DNA of 64,000 nt from JBCAXA01 sp038749025 (GTDB taxonomy: Bacteria; Pseudomonadota; Gammaproteobacteria; Steroidobacterales; Woeseiaceae): the NCBI GenBank assembly GCA_038749025.1, contig JBCDIL010000012.1:44944-108943 (forward strand), given 5' to 3'. Below the pieces are notes generated by a model that searched no databases, was not told where the DNA came from, and worked only from the letters and a program-made list of their open reading frames with translations. Below, piece after piece: positions 34,771-43,246 of this stretch. The position numbers were made by a program, and so were the translations under genes. Every line of letters starts with the position of its first letter. Position 1 is the first letter of the stretch.

Positions 34771-36078
34771 TCAGGCGGCAGCGCGATCCGCATCGTCAAC
34801 GACGCTGCGACCACCGTTCTCCACCATGTACTCGAACTCATGGCGGTAGTGTTTTAAGAAGCTTTGGACAGGCCACGCGGCCGCGTCACCGAGCGCGCAA
34901 ATCGTATGGCCTTCGATCTTGTTGGCGACATCGAGGAGCTTGTCGAGGTCTGCCTCGGTGCCCTGGCCGGCAATGAACCGCGTTAACATGCGATACAGCC
35001 AGCCGGTGCCCTCGCGGCAAGGCGTACACTGTCCGCACGACTCAGCCATGTAGAAACGCGAGATACGACGCAGTGTTCGCACCATGCACGTGGTGTCGTC
35101 CATGACCATGACCGCACCGGTACCAAACGACGACCCGGCTGCTTTCAGCGAATCATAGTCCATCGTGCAATCCATGATGATCTCGCCGGGCACAACCGGC
35201 ACCGATGACCCACCCGGTATGACTGCTTTCAGTTTGCGGCCCTTCCAGATACCGCCGCACATATCGAGCAGCTCGCGGAACGGAATGCCCATTGGTAATT
35301 CAACGTTCATCGGCTTTTCGATGTGGCCTGACACCGAGAAAATCGCGGTACCGCCAGAATTCTCGACGCCGAGATCGCGGAACCAATCACCGCCGTGCGA
35401 GAGTATGCTCGGCACACTGGCTAGACTCTGGGTGTTGTTAATCGTCGTTGGCTTGCCGTACAAACCGAAATTCGCAGGAAACGGTGGCTTGAACCGCGGC
35501 TTACCTTGCTTACCCTCCAACGACTCGAGCAGAGCGGTCTCTTCGCCGCAGATGTAAGCACCGGCACCGACGAACGTGAAAAGGTCAAAGTCGACGCCCG
35601 CACTGCCGAGGTTTTTACCCAGTAACCCAGCGGAGTAGGCGTCCTCTACCGCTTTTTCGAAAACGGGAACAGGTTCATCAATGAATTCGCCACGGATATA
35701 GTTATAGCCGACGGTCGCACCCATGGCGTAACCGGCGATCGCCATACCCTCTACCAATGAATGCGGGTTGTAACGCAAAATTTCGCGGTCGTGGCACGTA
35801 CCGGGCTCGCTCTCGTCGGAATTGCAAACGATGTACTTTTGCACCGGCGCGTTGCGCGGCATAAAGCTCCACTTAAGCCCGGTGGGAAAGCCCGCACCAC
35901 CGCGGCCGCGCAGCCCTGAACTCTTGACGATTTCGATGACCTCGTCCGGCGACAACTCGCCGGCAAGGATTCGTTGCCATGCTGAGTAGCCACCGAGTGA
36001 GCGGTACGTATCAAGACCCGCCGGCGCGTCTTTGCCGACCGTTGCGTAGCAGACGTTATTGACCGGACGTTCTGTCAT
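34771..36078 (-). CDS. nuoF: NADH-quinone oxidoreductase subunit F
   Basis: The NADH-binding flavoprotein of complex I. It has the FMN/NADH site GLRGRGGAGFPTGLKW, a second glycine-rich segment GAGAYICGEETAL, and the [4Fe-4S] motif ESCGQCTPCREG. 435 residues. Its start overlaps nuoE (ATGA). Confidence 0.98.
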   Translation of the reverse strand: MTERPVNNVCYATVGKDAPAGLDTYRSLGGYSAWQRILAGELSPDEVIEIVKSSGLRGRGGAGFPTGLKWSFMPRNAPVQKYIVCNSDESEPGTCHDREILRYNPHSLVEGMAIAGYAMGATVGYNYIRGEFIDEPVPVFEKAVEDAYSAGLLGKNLGSAGVDFDLFTFVGAGAYICGEETALLESLEGKQGKPRFKPPFPANFGLYGKPTTINNTQSLASVPSILSHGGDWFRDLGVENSGGTAIFSVSGHIEKPMNVELPMGIPFRELLDMCGGIWKGRKLKAVIPGGSSVPVVPGEIIMDCTMDYDSLKAAGSSFGTGAVMVMDDTTCMVRTLRRISRFYMAESCGQCTPCREGTGWLYRMLTRFIAGQGTEADLDKLLDVANKIEGHTICALGDAAAWPVQSFLKHYRHEFEYMVENGGRSVVDDADRAAA

Positions 36079-36563
36079 TCGAGGGCATCCAGAATGGCGT
36101 CGATTTTATCGACGGTAAGGTCTTCGTGATAAACGTGGTCGACCATCATCATCGGTGCACCGCAGCACGCCGCGAGGCACTCTTCCTCTTTTTTGAGATA
36201 GATACGCCCGTCGGCCGTGCTGTCGCCCGTTTCGATCCCTAAGCGTTTTTCAACATGCTGAACGAGCTCTTCGGCACCTCGCAACATGCAGGAAACGTTC
36301 GTACAGATGGAGACGCTGTGACGGCCAACCCTCTTCGTCTCGAACATCGAATAGAAGCTCGCGACTTCGTAGACCTTGATCGGCTCCAAGTCCAAATAAG
36401 CGGCGATCGCGTCCATTTGCTCGACGGTGACGTAGCCGTGGTTTTCATGCTGGGCCGCATGCAGCGCACCGATGATGGCCGAGCGTTTTTGGTCTTCTGG
36501 AAAACGCTGCAGCCAATGATCAATGGCTTCGCGCAGATGGTCATTCAATCCGGCTTCGCTCAT
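36075..36563 (-). CDS. nuoE: NADH-quinone oxidoreductase subunit E
   Basis: The thioredoxin-fold subunit with one [2Fe-2S] cluster: CTNVSC (C-X4-C) and CLAACCGAP (C-X3-C). 162 residues. It overlaps nuoD upstream and nuoF downstream by 4 bases each. Confidence 0.97.
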   Translation of the reverse strand: MSEAGLNDHLREAIDHWLQRFPEDQKRSAIIGALHAAQHENHGYVTVEQMDAIAAYLDLEPIKVYEVASFYSMFETKRVGRHSVSICTNVSCMLRGAEELVQHVEKRLGIETGDSTADGRIYLKKEEECLAACCGAPMMMVDHVYHEDLTVDKIDAILDALE

Positions 36564-37813
36564 CGGTCAATCTCACCAAACACGACGTCTTGCGTACCGA
36601 TGACAGCAACGACGTCGGCCAACATGTGTCCTTCCACCATTTCGCTGAGCGCAGCCAAGTGGGCGAAACCCGGCGCGCGCACTTTCACCCGGTACGGTTT
36701 ATTCGCACCGTCGGACACGAGGTAAACGCCAAACTCACCTTTGGGGTGCTCAACCGCTGCGTAGGCCTCGCCGGCAGGCACTGAATACCCTTCGGTAAAG
36801 AGTTTGAAGTGATGAATTAACGACTCCATGTCGTCTTTCATCTCCACGCGTCGCGGCGCTGCAATCTTTCGATCATCTAGCATGACCGGTCCTGGATTAG
36901 CTCGCAGCCATCTAACGCATTGCTGGATTATGCGATTTGATTGGCGCATTTCTTCAACTCGCACGAGATAACGGTCATAGCAATCGCCGTTGACACCGAC
37001 CGGTATGTCGAAATCAACATCGGCATACACCTCGTACGGCTGCTTCTTGCGAAGGTCCCATTCGACACCAGACCCGCGCAGCATCGGTCCGGTAAAGCCG
37101 AGCTGCTTGGCGCGCTCCGGCGTAACCACACCAATATTGACGGTGCGCTGCTTCCAAATGCGATTCTCGGTTAGCAGCGTTTCGTATTCATCGACGCAGC
37201 CCGGAAAGCGCTCGGTAAAACGCTCGATGAAATCGAGCAGCGAACCGCTACGTGCGTCGTTGAGGTTGTCGACCTCTTTTTCTGAGCGCCACTTGGAGGC
37301 CTGGTACTTCGGCATATCCTGCGGCAGATCGCGATAGACACCGCCGGGACGGTAGTATGTTGCGTGCATCCGCGTACCGGAAACCGCCTCGTAACAATCC
37401 ATCAAGTCTTCGCGTTCCCGGAAACAGAACAGGAACATCGTCATCGCACCGATATCGAGACCGTGCGCCCCGAGCCACATCAGGTGATTGAGAATCCGCG
37501 TGATCTCATCGAACATGACACGAATGTATTGCGCACGAACGGGTGGCTCGATACCGAGCAACTTTTCGATCGCCAAGACGTAGCCATGCTCATTGCACAT
37601 CATCGAGACGTAGTCGAGCCGGTCCATGTAGCCAATGCTCTGGTTATACGGCTTCGACTCCGCGAGCTTCTCCGTGGCGCGGTGCAGAAGACCGATATGC
37701 GGATCGGCCTTTTGAATGGTCTCGCCGTTCATTTCCAGAACGAGACGGAGTACACCGTGGGCCGCCGGATGCTGCGGCCCAAAGTTCATCGTGAAGTTTT
37801 CGATTTCTGCCAT
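36560..37813 (-). CDS. nuoD: NADH-quinone oxidoreductase subunit D
   Basis: The 49-kDa quinone-site subunit, related to the large subunit of NiFe hydrogenases. Motifs: NFGPQHPAAHGVLRLVLEM at the N-terminus, HIGLLHRATEK, LMWLGAHGLDIGAMT. 417 residues. It is a separate gene from nuoC (not the enteric nuoCD fusion); its start abuts the nuoC stop. Confidence 0.98.
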   Translation of the reverse strand: MAEIENFTMNFGPQHPAAHGVLRLVLEMNGETIQKADPHIGLLHRATEKLAESKPYNQSIGYMDRLDYVSMMCNEHGYVLAIEKLLGIEPPVRAQYIRVMFDEITRILNHLMWLGAHGLDIGAMTMFLFCFREREDLMDCYEAVSGTRMHATYYRPGGVYRDLPQDMPKYQASKWRSEKEVDNLNDARSGSLLDFIERFTERFPGCVDEYETLLTENRIWKQRTVNIGVVTPERAKQLGFTGPMLRGSGVEWDLRKKQPYEVYADVDFDIPVGVNGDCYDRYLVRVEEMRQSNRIIQQCVRWLRANPGPVMLDDRKIAAPRRVEMKDDMESLIHHFKLFTEGYSVPAGEAYAAVEHPKGEFGVYLVSDGANKPYRVKVRAPGFAHLAALSEMVEGHMLADVVAVIGTQDVVFGEIDR

Positions 37814-38511
37814 CAGCCGCCGGTCCTGCGCAACTGCTCGTCGTAGCGGTTGTCCTCTCGGATAACTTTCGGCACCAGCGTTCGCGGCTCGATGCTAACC
37901 GGCTCGTAGGCCACGCGGCCGAGTGTCGGGTCATACCGCACCTCGACATGCCCCGACAGCGGAAAGTCCTTCCGGAATGGGTGCCCGATAAAGCCATAGT
38001 CGGTCAAGATACGACGCAGATCGCTATGGCCCGAGAACACGATGCCAAACAGGTCAAACGTCTCACGCTCAAACCAATTGGCACTTGCCCATACGGCGGT
38101 TAGCGACGGTACGATCGGCGGGTTCGCCTCGCCCGTGAACACACGCAGCCGCAGCCGCCAGTTGTGCTGCACCGACAACAGGTGAGTCACGACAGCAAAG
38201 CGGCGAGCAGGAAAAGGGCTTGAATAGTCGACGACCGCGGCCTCACGATCGACACCCCGCGAAAAACCCGAATCGGTCGCTGACTCGGTTTTCCACTCCG
38301 CTTTACCGTAGGTCAAGTAATCGACACCGCAAAGATCGATGAGCGTGTCGAACGCGAGCGGCTCGCTATCGCGAAGCAGCGTTGCGACCGCGATAAGGTC
38401 GTCGACGCCCGTTTCGACGGCAACTTCACCTTGTGGCGTGACGCTAACGGTTATGCGCTCCGCTAGGGTCTCGTCCAGCGCTGCGACCAGCGCTTCTGCT
38501 TGTCTGCTCAT
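37813..38511 (-). CDS. nuoC: NADH-quinone oxidoreductase subunit C
   Basis: The 30-kDa peripheral subunit. The signature ASANWFERETFDLFGIVFSG and RRILTDYGFIGHPFRKDFP are present. 232 residues, with an N-terminal extension of about 25 residues rich in Ala/Glu. Confidence 0.96.
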   Translation of the reverse strand: MSRQAEALVAALDETLAERITVSVTPQGEVAVETGVDDLIAVATLLRDSEPLAFDTLIDLCGVDYLTYGKAEWKTESATDSGFSRGVDREAAVVDYSSPFPARRFAVVTHLLSVQHNWRLRLRVFTGEANPPIVPSLTAVWASANWFERETFDLFGIVFSGHSDLRRILTDYGFIGHPFRKDFPLSGHVEVRYDPTLGRVAYEPVSIEPRTLVPKVIREDNRYDEQLRRTGG

Positions 38512-38523
38512 AATTTGCTCGGA

Positions 38524-39051
38524 TCAGCCGCGCGCAATGGTGTCGGTGCGCTTGATCTTGTTTTGCAACTGAATTATTCCGTACAGAAGGGCTTCCGCTG
38601 TCGGCGGGCACCCTGGGACGTAAACGTCGACCGGCACAATGCGATCACAGCCGCGAACCACGGAATACGAGTAGTGGTAATAACCACCACCATTTGCGCA
38701 GGACCCCATGGAAATGACCCAACGAGGCTCCGGCATTTGGTCGTAGACCTTACGAAGTGCTGGCGCCATCTTATTGACGAGCGTTCCGGCAACAATCATG
38801 ACGTCTGACTGGCGCGGGCTTGGCCGGAACACGACGCCGAACCGATCAAGGTCGTAACGCGCCGCCCCCGCATGCATCATTTCGACTGCACAGCAGGCTA
38901 ACCCGAAGGTCATTGGCCACATTGATCCGGTTCGGGCCCAGTTAACAACCGTGTCGACGGCTGTAACGACAAACCCCTTTTGCTGGATGCTGCCGGCCGG
39001 TAACGTGTTGTCGACCGGCTCGGCTGGCAGTGACTCAGGGCTCAATCCCAC
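38524..39051 (-). CDS. nuoB: NADH-quinone oxidoreductase subunit B
   Basis: The subunit carrying the terminal [4Fe-4S] cluster N2 next to quinone. Cluster ligands are in FGLACCAVEM, GSCANGGG and VPGCPP. The GTG at 39051 overlaps the nuoA stop by 10 bases and gives 175 residues. A longer frame upstream runs through nuoA and encodes a non-homologous basic stretch, so it is rejected. TTG 39045 is an alternative. Confidence 0.95.
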   Translation of the reverse strand: MGLSPESLPAEPVDNTLPAGSIQQKGFVVTAVDTVVNWARTGSMWPMTFGLACCAVEMMHAGAARYDLDRFGVVFRPSPRQSDVMIVAGTLVNKMAPALRKVYDQMPEPRWVISMGSCANGGGYYHYSYSVVRGCDRIVPVDVYVPGCPPTAEALLYGIIQLQNKIKRTDTIARG

Positions 39052-39398
39052 TCCAATGCTCCCTTTTTCCACTCGTAGATGAATCCGACCACGAGCAGAG
39101 CAAGAAAGACGCCCATCGCGATCCAGGTAAACGGTCCCAGCTCGAAAAAGCGCACGGCCCACGGAAACAGAAAGGCGATTTCTAAATCGAAGATAATGAA
39201 GAGGATAGCGACCAGGTAGTAACGAACGTCGAACTTCATTCGCGAATCTTCGAAGGCTTCGAAGCCACACTCATAGGGAGAGAGCTTTTCGGCGTCTTTG
39301 CCGCCCTGCCCGAGCAAGAAGCCGAGCACCAACAAAACGATGCCCAGGCCGCCCGCGACACCTAGGAAGATGAGAATCGGTAAATAATTTTCGAGCAC
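39042..39398 (-). CDS. nuoA: NADH-quinone oxidoreductase subunit A
   Basis: The first gene of the complex I operon: a three-helix membrane protein of 118 residues with the motifs LSPYECGFEAFEDSRMKFDVRYYLVAI (quoted here only by its ends LSPYECG and RYYLVAI) and FLFPWAV. It lies about 270 bases downstream of tRNA-Leu on the same strand. Confidence 0.97.
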   Translation of the reverse strand: MLENYLPILIFLGVAGGLGIVLLVLGFLLGQGGKDAEKLSPYECGFEAFEDSRMKFDVRYYLVAILFIIFDLEIAFLFPWAVRFFELGPFTWIAMGVFLALLVVGFIYEWKKGALEWD

Positions 39399-39475
39399 TA
39401 TCTAACTCGCAGCAAACACGCCATTGCTGTTCGGACCGCCCGCGTACCCGCAAGCTGGTCCCCCGTCAGCCGTTT

Positions 39476-39504
39476 ATTGTATCAGCGTCTAGACGCGCGA
39501 GTAA
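39476..39504 (-). promoter_or_regulatory. Candidate promoter of the nuo operon
   Basis: On the minus strand a -10 box TACAAT (39481-39476) has TTACTC as a poor -35 17 bases upstream. The predicted start is about 70 bases before nuoA. The rest of 39399-39669 shows no gene I can support. Confidence 0.4.
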
Positions 39505-39669
39505 GTAATACGGGGTTGATTTCGCCGATTGCAATCGCCACCGCGCTGCCGGTGAGAGCGCCAAGAATTCGACGGTTTCGTCGCGTCCAGCGGCGGCGAA
39601 GACGAGCCCGCCAGGGCGATGCCCCGGCGCTCGCGTTGCGACCTCCTGCGGCCGCTGGTACTGATCGGG

Positions 39670-39754
39670 TGGTGCCGATGGCCAGACTCGAACTGGCACG
39701 GCTCGCGCCACTGCCCCCTCAAGACAGCGTGTCTACCAATTCCACCACATCGGC
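39670..39754 (-). tRNA. tRNA-Leu (GAG)
   Basis: An 85-nt class II tRNA with a long variable arm and encoded CCA. The acceptor stem GCCGATG pairs with CATCGGC. The anticodon stem-loop is CTGTC-TTGAGGG-GGCAG, giving anticodon GAG. The T-loop reads TTCGAGT. It lies between secG and nuoA, the usual place in this gene order. Confidence 0.95.
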
Positions 39755-39762
39755 GTTACCGA

Positions 39763-40236
39763 TCAGTTATTGCCCTCGTCAGCCGGTGCACCCGCTGCGG
39801 GTCCATCCGTAGGAATTTCCAGCACTTGAGACTCAGTCGCATCTTCCGGAATTTCGAGCGGCAAATCCATAGGATCGGTCGCCTCATCCGGGATCGCGAG
39901 CTCCGCCTCTTCATTGCTAGCTGGCGCCGCATCTTCTACAGCGGCGGGCGTTGTGTCTTCCAACTCGTCCAGCAAACTGGACGGTTCAGAACGTTGCGCA
40001 CTGAGGTAGGCAAGCGCCAAACAAACGGCAAAGAAAACGGTCGCGAGCAATGAGGTCGAACGCGACAAGAAGTTCGTGCTGCCCCGTGCACCGAAGACGG
40101 TACCAGAGGCTCCCGCACCAAACGCTGCTCCGGCATCGGCACCTTTGCCTTTTTGCAACAGCACTAACGCGATAAGCGCGATCGAGACGAACACCAACAA
40201 AATGGTGAGCGATACGTAAAGCGTACTCATGTCCAT
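39763..40236 (-). CDS. secG: Preprotein translocase subunit SecG
   Basis: An inner-membrane subunit of the SecYEG channel. Two membrane segments (about 7-27 and 60-80) flank the conserved LLQKGKGADAGAAFG and GARGSTNFLSR loop. The protein is 157 residues against about 110 in E. coli, because of an acidic Glu/Asp/Pro/Ala-rich tail (about 85-157). It lies 14 bases after tpiA. Confidence 0.95.
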   Translation of the reverse strand: MDMSTLYVSLTILLVFVSIALIALVLLQKGKGADAGAAFGAGASGTVFGARGSTNFLSRSTSLLATVFFAVCLALAYLSAQRSEPSSLLDELEDTTPAAVEDAAPASNEEAELAIPDEATDPMDLPLEIPEDATESQVLEIPTDGPAAGAPADEGNN

Positions 40237-40250
40237 ACCTAGTAAATTCT

Positions 40251-41000
40251 CTAAACCGGCGCCGCCGCGGCAATCGCCACGAAATCGTCCGCCTGCAGGG
40301 ACGCACCACCGATTAACCCGCCGTCAACGTCCGGCATCGCCAACAGCTCCGCGGCATTTTGCGGCTTCATACTGCCACCGTACAAAACGCGTACCGAGTT
40401 CGCCGCGTTCTCGTCATGCGCTGCCAGTAGCGCACGTATGTGAGCGTGAACGTCTTGCGCCATCTCTGGCGTCGCCGTCCGTCCGGTGCCGATAGCCCAC
40501 ACCGGTTCGTAAGCAACGACAGCTGCCCCCAAATCGGTGGGACCAGCCGCGGCCAAGGCCGCGTTCAACTGCCGAGATACGACCGTTTCTGTTGTTCCAG
40601 CTTCTCGCTCGTCGAGTGTCTCACCGACACACAGAATCGGCGCGAGACCGGCATCCAATACAGCGATGAACTTTGCCGCAACGTCGTCGTCCGATTCGGC
40701 GTGCATAGCCCGTCGCTCCGAGTGACCAACGATGACATAACGCACGCCAAATTCAGCCAACATCGGCACCGCGACATCACCGGTAAAGGCTCCCGCCGCT
40801 TCGGCATGCGCATCTTGAGCGCCCAGCGCAACGGTTGAGCCGGCCAGCAAATCGGCCACGTCACCGAGGTACGGCGTAGGCGGACAAACGGCAAGCTCTG
40901 CCTGTGGTGTACTCGCAGCGCGGATTCCGGCGACCAGCGCCGCATTCGCTGAACGGCTGCCGTTCATCTTCCAGTTGCCGCAAATGAGGGGCTTACGCAA
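40251..41000 (-). CDS. tpiA: Triose-phosphate isomerase
   Basis: Interconverts DHAP and glyceraldehyde 3-phosphate in glycolysis. Catalytic residues: Lys in CGNWKMNG, His in VGHSERR, Glu in VAYEPVWAIGTG. The phosphate loop is LYGGSMKP. The TTG at 41000 is chosen because AGGAG precedes it and it gives the family N-terminus (RKPLICGNW). 249 residues. A 7-bp inverted repeat (GCGTACC 41037-41043 / GGTACGC 41051-41057) lies between glmM and this gene. Confidence 0.96.
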   Translation of the reverse strand: MRKPLICGNWKMNGSRSANAALVAGIRAASTPQAELAVCPPTPYLGDVADLLAGSTVALGAQDAHAEAAGAFTGDVAVPMLAEFGVRYVIVGHSERRAMHAESDDDVAAKFIAVLDAGLAPILCVGETLDEREAGTTETVVSRQLNAALAAAGPTDLGAAVVAYEPVWAIGTGRTATPEMAQDVHAHIRALLAAHDENAANSVRVLYGGSMKPQNAAELLAMPDVDGGLIGGASLQADDFVAIAAAAPV

Positions 41001-41067
41001 CGCGAAGCTCCTTTCCCGGTGCCAAAAAGGCGGCAAGCGTACCTGCCGAGGGTACGCAAATCAATTG

Positions 41068-42396
41068 TCAGGCCGCTGACTTTACGACGCCGGCAAGCGA
41101 CTCGGCCGTCGCGCGGACCTCCTTCTCGTCCTCGCCTTCGACCATGACCCGGATGACCGGTTCCGTACCGGATGCTCGCAGGACGATTCTGCCTCGCTCC
41201 GCCAACTCCGCTTCCGCTGCGGCGACCGCCTGTTGAATCGGTGCGGACTCCAGCGGATCAAAGCGTTTCTCGACGCGTACGTTGATCATGCACTGTGGGA
41301 ACATTTGCATGTCAGCAGCCAAGTCCTTCAGTCGGCGGCCGCTAATTTGGACAATCGACAACACCTGCAACGCGCTTATGACACCGTCACCGGTGGTCGT
41401 CTTATCCAGGCAAATTAAGTGACCGGAAGACTCCCCCCCTAACGAGGCGCCGTGTTGCTGCATCTGCTCGATAACATAGCGATCGCCGACTTTGGCGCGT
41501 ACAAAGCCGATACCTTTGTCACTCAACGCTCGCTCAAGACCAAGATTGCTCATTACGGTACCGACCACTGGCCCGCTCAATTGCTGACTGTCAGCCCGCG
41601 CGTTCGCGATAATGTAGATTAACTGGTCGCCATCGATCAGCGCCCCTTCGTGATCGATCATCACCAAACGATCGCCATCGCCGTCAAGTGCAACGCCAAG
41701 GTCTGCATCAACCGCGACGACAGTCTTTTGCAAAAGCTCCGGCGCCGTCGACCCACAGCGATAATTGATGTTGCGCCCGTTCGGCGAACAACCAATCGGA
41801 ATGACCTCGGCGCCAAGCTCAGAGAGAATTCGCGGCGCGACTTTGTAACCGGCGCCATTCGAGCAGTCGAGAACGATGCGTAGTCCGTCCAACGACACAC
41901 CTTTAATGGAGTCTTTGCAAAACTCTTGATAGCGCGAGCGCGACGTTTCGATACGCGTCGCTCGACCGAGCCGCTTCGACTCGAGCGTCCTCGACGGCTC
42001 GTCGAGTAACGATTCGATTTGGAGTTCAACATCGTCCGACAACTTCGAGCCATTGCGATCAAAAAACTTGATCCCGTTGTCAAAGTACTGATTGTGCGAC
42101 GCGCTGATTACAACGCCCAGGTCGGCGGCGAAAGACCGTGTCATATAGGCAATACCCGGCGTCGGCAACGGTCCGAGCAGCATGACGTCAACACCCGCAG
42201 CGACGAAACCGGCCTCTAATGCCGACTCGAACATGTAACCCGAAACGCGTGTGTCTTTACCAATCAACACGCTACCGCCATTCGGCGCTAGGACGCGTGC
42301 GGCGGCATTCGCAAGGCGCAAGGCAAACTCGGCGGTCATCGGGTGCTTGCCCACTTCACCACGGACACCATCGGTGCCGAAATAACGTCTGCTCAT
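41068..42396 (-). CDS. glmM: Phosphoglucosamine mutase
   Basis: Converts glucosamine-6-phosphate to glucosamine-1-phosphate for peptidoglycan and LPS precursors. The phospho-serine loop is VISASHNQYFDNGIKFF; the metal loop is DGDGDR; the sugar-binding loop is GGESSGHLI; a C-terminal phosphate loop RASGTEPVIRVM follows. 442 residues. Its start overlaps the folP stop (ATGA). Confidence 0.97.
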   Translation of the reverse strand: MSRRYFGTDGVRGEVGKHPMTAEFALRLANAAARVLAPNGGSVLIGKDTRVSGYMFESALEAGFVAAGVDVMLLGPLPTPGIAYMTRSFAADLGVVISASHNQYFDNGIKFFDRNGSKLSDDVELQIESLLDEPSRTLESKRLGRATRIETSRSRYQEFCKDSIKGVSLDGLRIVLDCSNGAGYKVAPRILSELGAEVIPIGCSPNGRNINYRCGSTAPELLQKTVVAVDADLGVALDGDGDRLVMIDHEGALIDGDQLIYIIANARADSQQLSGPVVGTVMSNLGLERALSDKGIGFVRAKVGDRYVIEQMQQHGASLGGESSGHLICLDKTTTGDGVISALQVLSIVQISGRRLKDLAADMQMFPQCMINVRVEKRFDPLESAPIQQAVAAAEAELAERGRIVLRASGTEPVIRVMVEGEDEKEVRATAESLAGVVKSAA

Positions 42397-43184
42397 GAAC
42401 AGTCTCCGGAGGCCTCCCGCACAGCGGCGACAACTCGGGCGGCATCAACCGTGGCCGCCACGTCGTGGGCGCGAACTATACACGCTCCGCCTTGCAACGC
42501 CAGGGCGGTCGCCGCAATTCCGCCGGCGAGCCGGTCATGGACATCGCGACCGGTCAACGCACCCAGCATCGACTTTCTGGATAAACCGATAAGAACGGGC
42601 AAACCGAGCGCACCGATTCGCGGTAACTGCGCCAACAGAGCAAGGTTATGGGCTAGCCTCTTCCCGAAACCGAAGCCGGGATCGACCAGGAGGCGCGTTC
42701 GATCAATACCGGCCGCAACAGCCGCCGCCACCCGTGCCTCGAGAAAATCGTGGATTTCGGTAACCGGATCCACATACTGCGGCTCCGACTGCATGGTGGC
42801 TGGCTCCCCCTGCATGTGCATCAGGCAGATTGCTGCGGAGGTGTTTGCGGCAGTTGCCATCGCATCGGGGCGCCGTAGCGCTCTGACGTCGTTTATCAAT
42901 GCCGCGCCGGCTGCAGCGGCCTCTGCCATGACGGCGGGGGTACTCGTGTCGACCGATATAGGAACGTCGAATCGCGCCCGAATGTGCTCGATGATCGGTA
43001 TGACACGCTGCAATTCTTCGGCCTCGCCGACAGCGGCTGCACCGGGTCGAGTCGATTCACCGCCAACATCAATGATTGCCGCTCCGTCCTCCAGCATCTT
43101 CGCGACGTGGCGTAACGCATCGTCCACGGCACGAAATTTACCGCCATCGGAGAACGAGTCGGGTGTGACGTTTAACACGCCCAT
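42393..43184 (-). CDS. folP: Dihydropteroate synthase
   Basis: Condenses p-aminobenzoate with dihydropterin pyrophosphate in folate synthesis; the sulfonamide target. Motifs: GVLNVTPDSFSDGG, DVGGESTRPGA, LINDVRAL, CLMHMQG, DPGFGFGK, GLSRKSM. The ATG at 43184 would begin inside the first conserved strand. The same frame upstream encodes LTQINYAVAAGDLILGGSHA, which resembles the normal N-terminus but holds no ATG, GTG or TTG. A CTG at 43250 overlaps the ftsH stop as CTGA and is a likely true start (285 residues). Confidence 0.93.
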   Translation of the reverse strand: MGVLNVTPDSFSDGGKFRAVDDALRHVAKMLEDGAAIIDVGGESTRPGAAAVGEAEELQRVIPIIEHIRARFDVPISVDTSTPAVMAEAAAAGAALINDVRALRRPDAMATAANTSAAICLMHMQGEPATMQSEPQYVDPVTEIHDFLEARVAAAVAAGIDRTRLLVDPGFGFGKRLAHNLALLAQLPRIGALGLPVLIGLSRKSMLGALTGRDVHDRLAGGIAATALALQGGACIVRAHDVAATVDAARVVAAVREASGDCS

Positions 43185-43246
43185 GACATGCGCGTGTGAG
43201 CCGCCGAGGATGAGATCCCCGGCGGCTACGGCATAGTTGATTTGGG

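Noticed and set aside
39466..39711. Small open frame between tRNA-Leu and nuoA
   Set aside because: It begins inside the tRNA gene. A good AGGAGGT is present, but no start codon follows at a usable distance. No homology recognised.
42343..43236. Plus-strand open frame opposite folP
   Set aside because: Shadow of folP; Ala/Arg/Ser-rich with no motifs.
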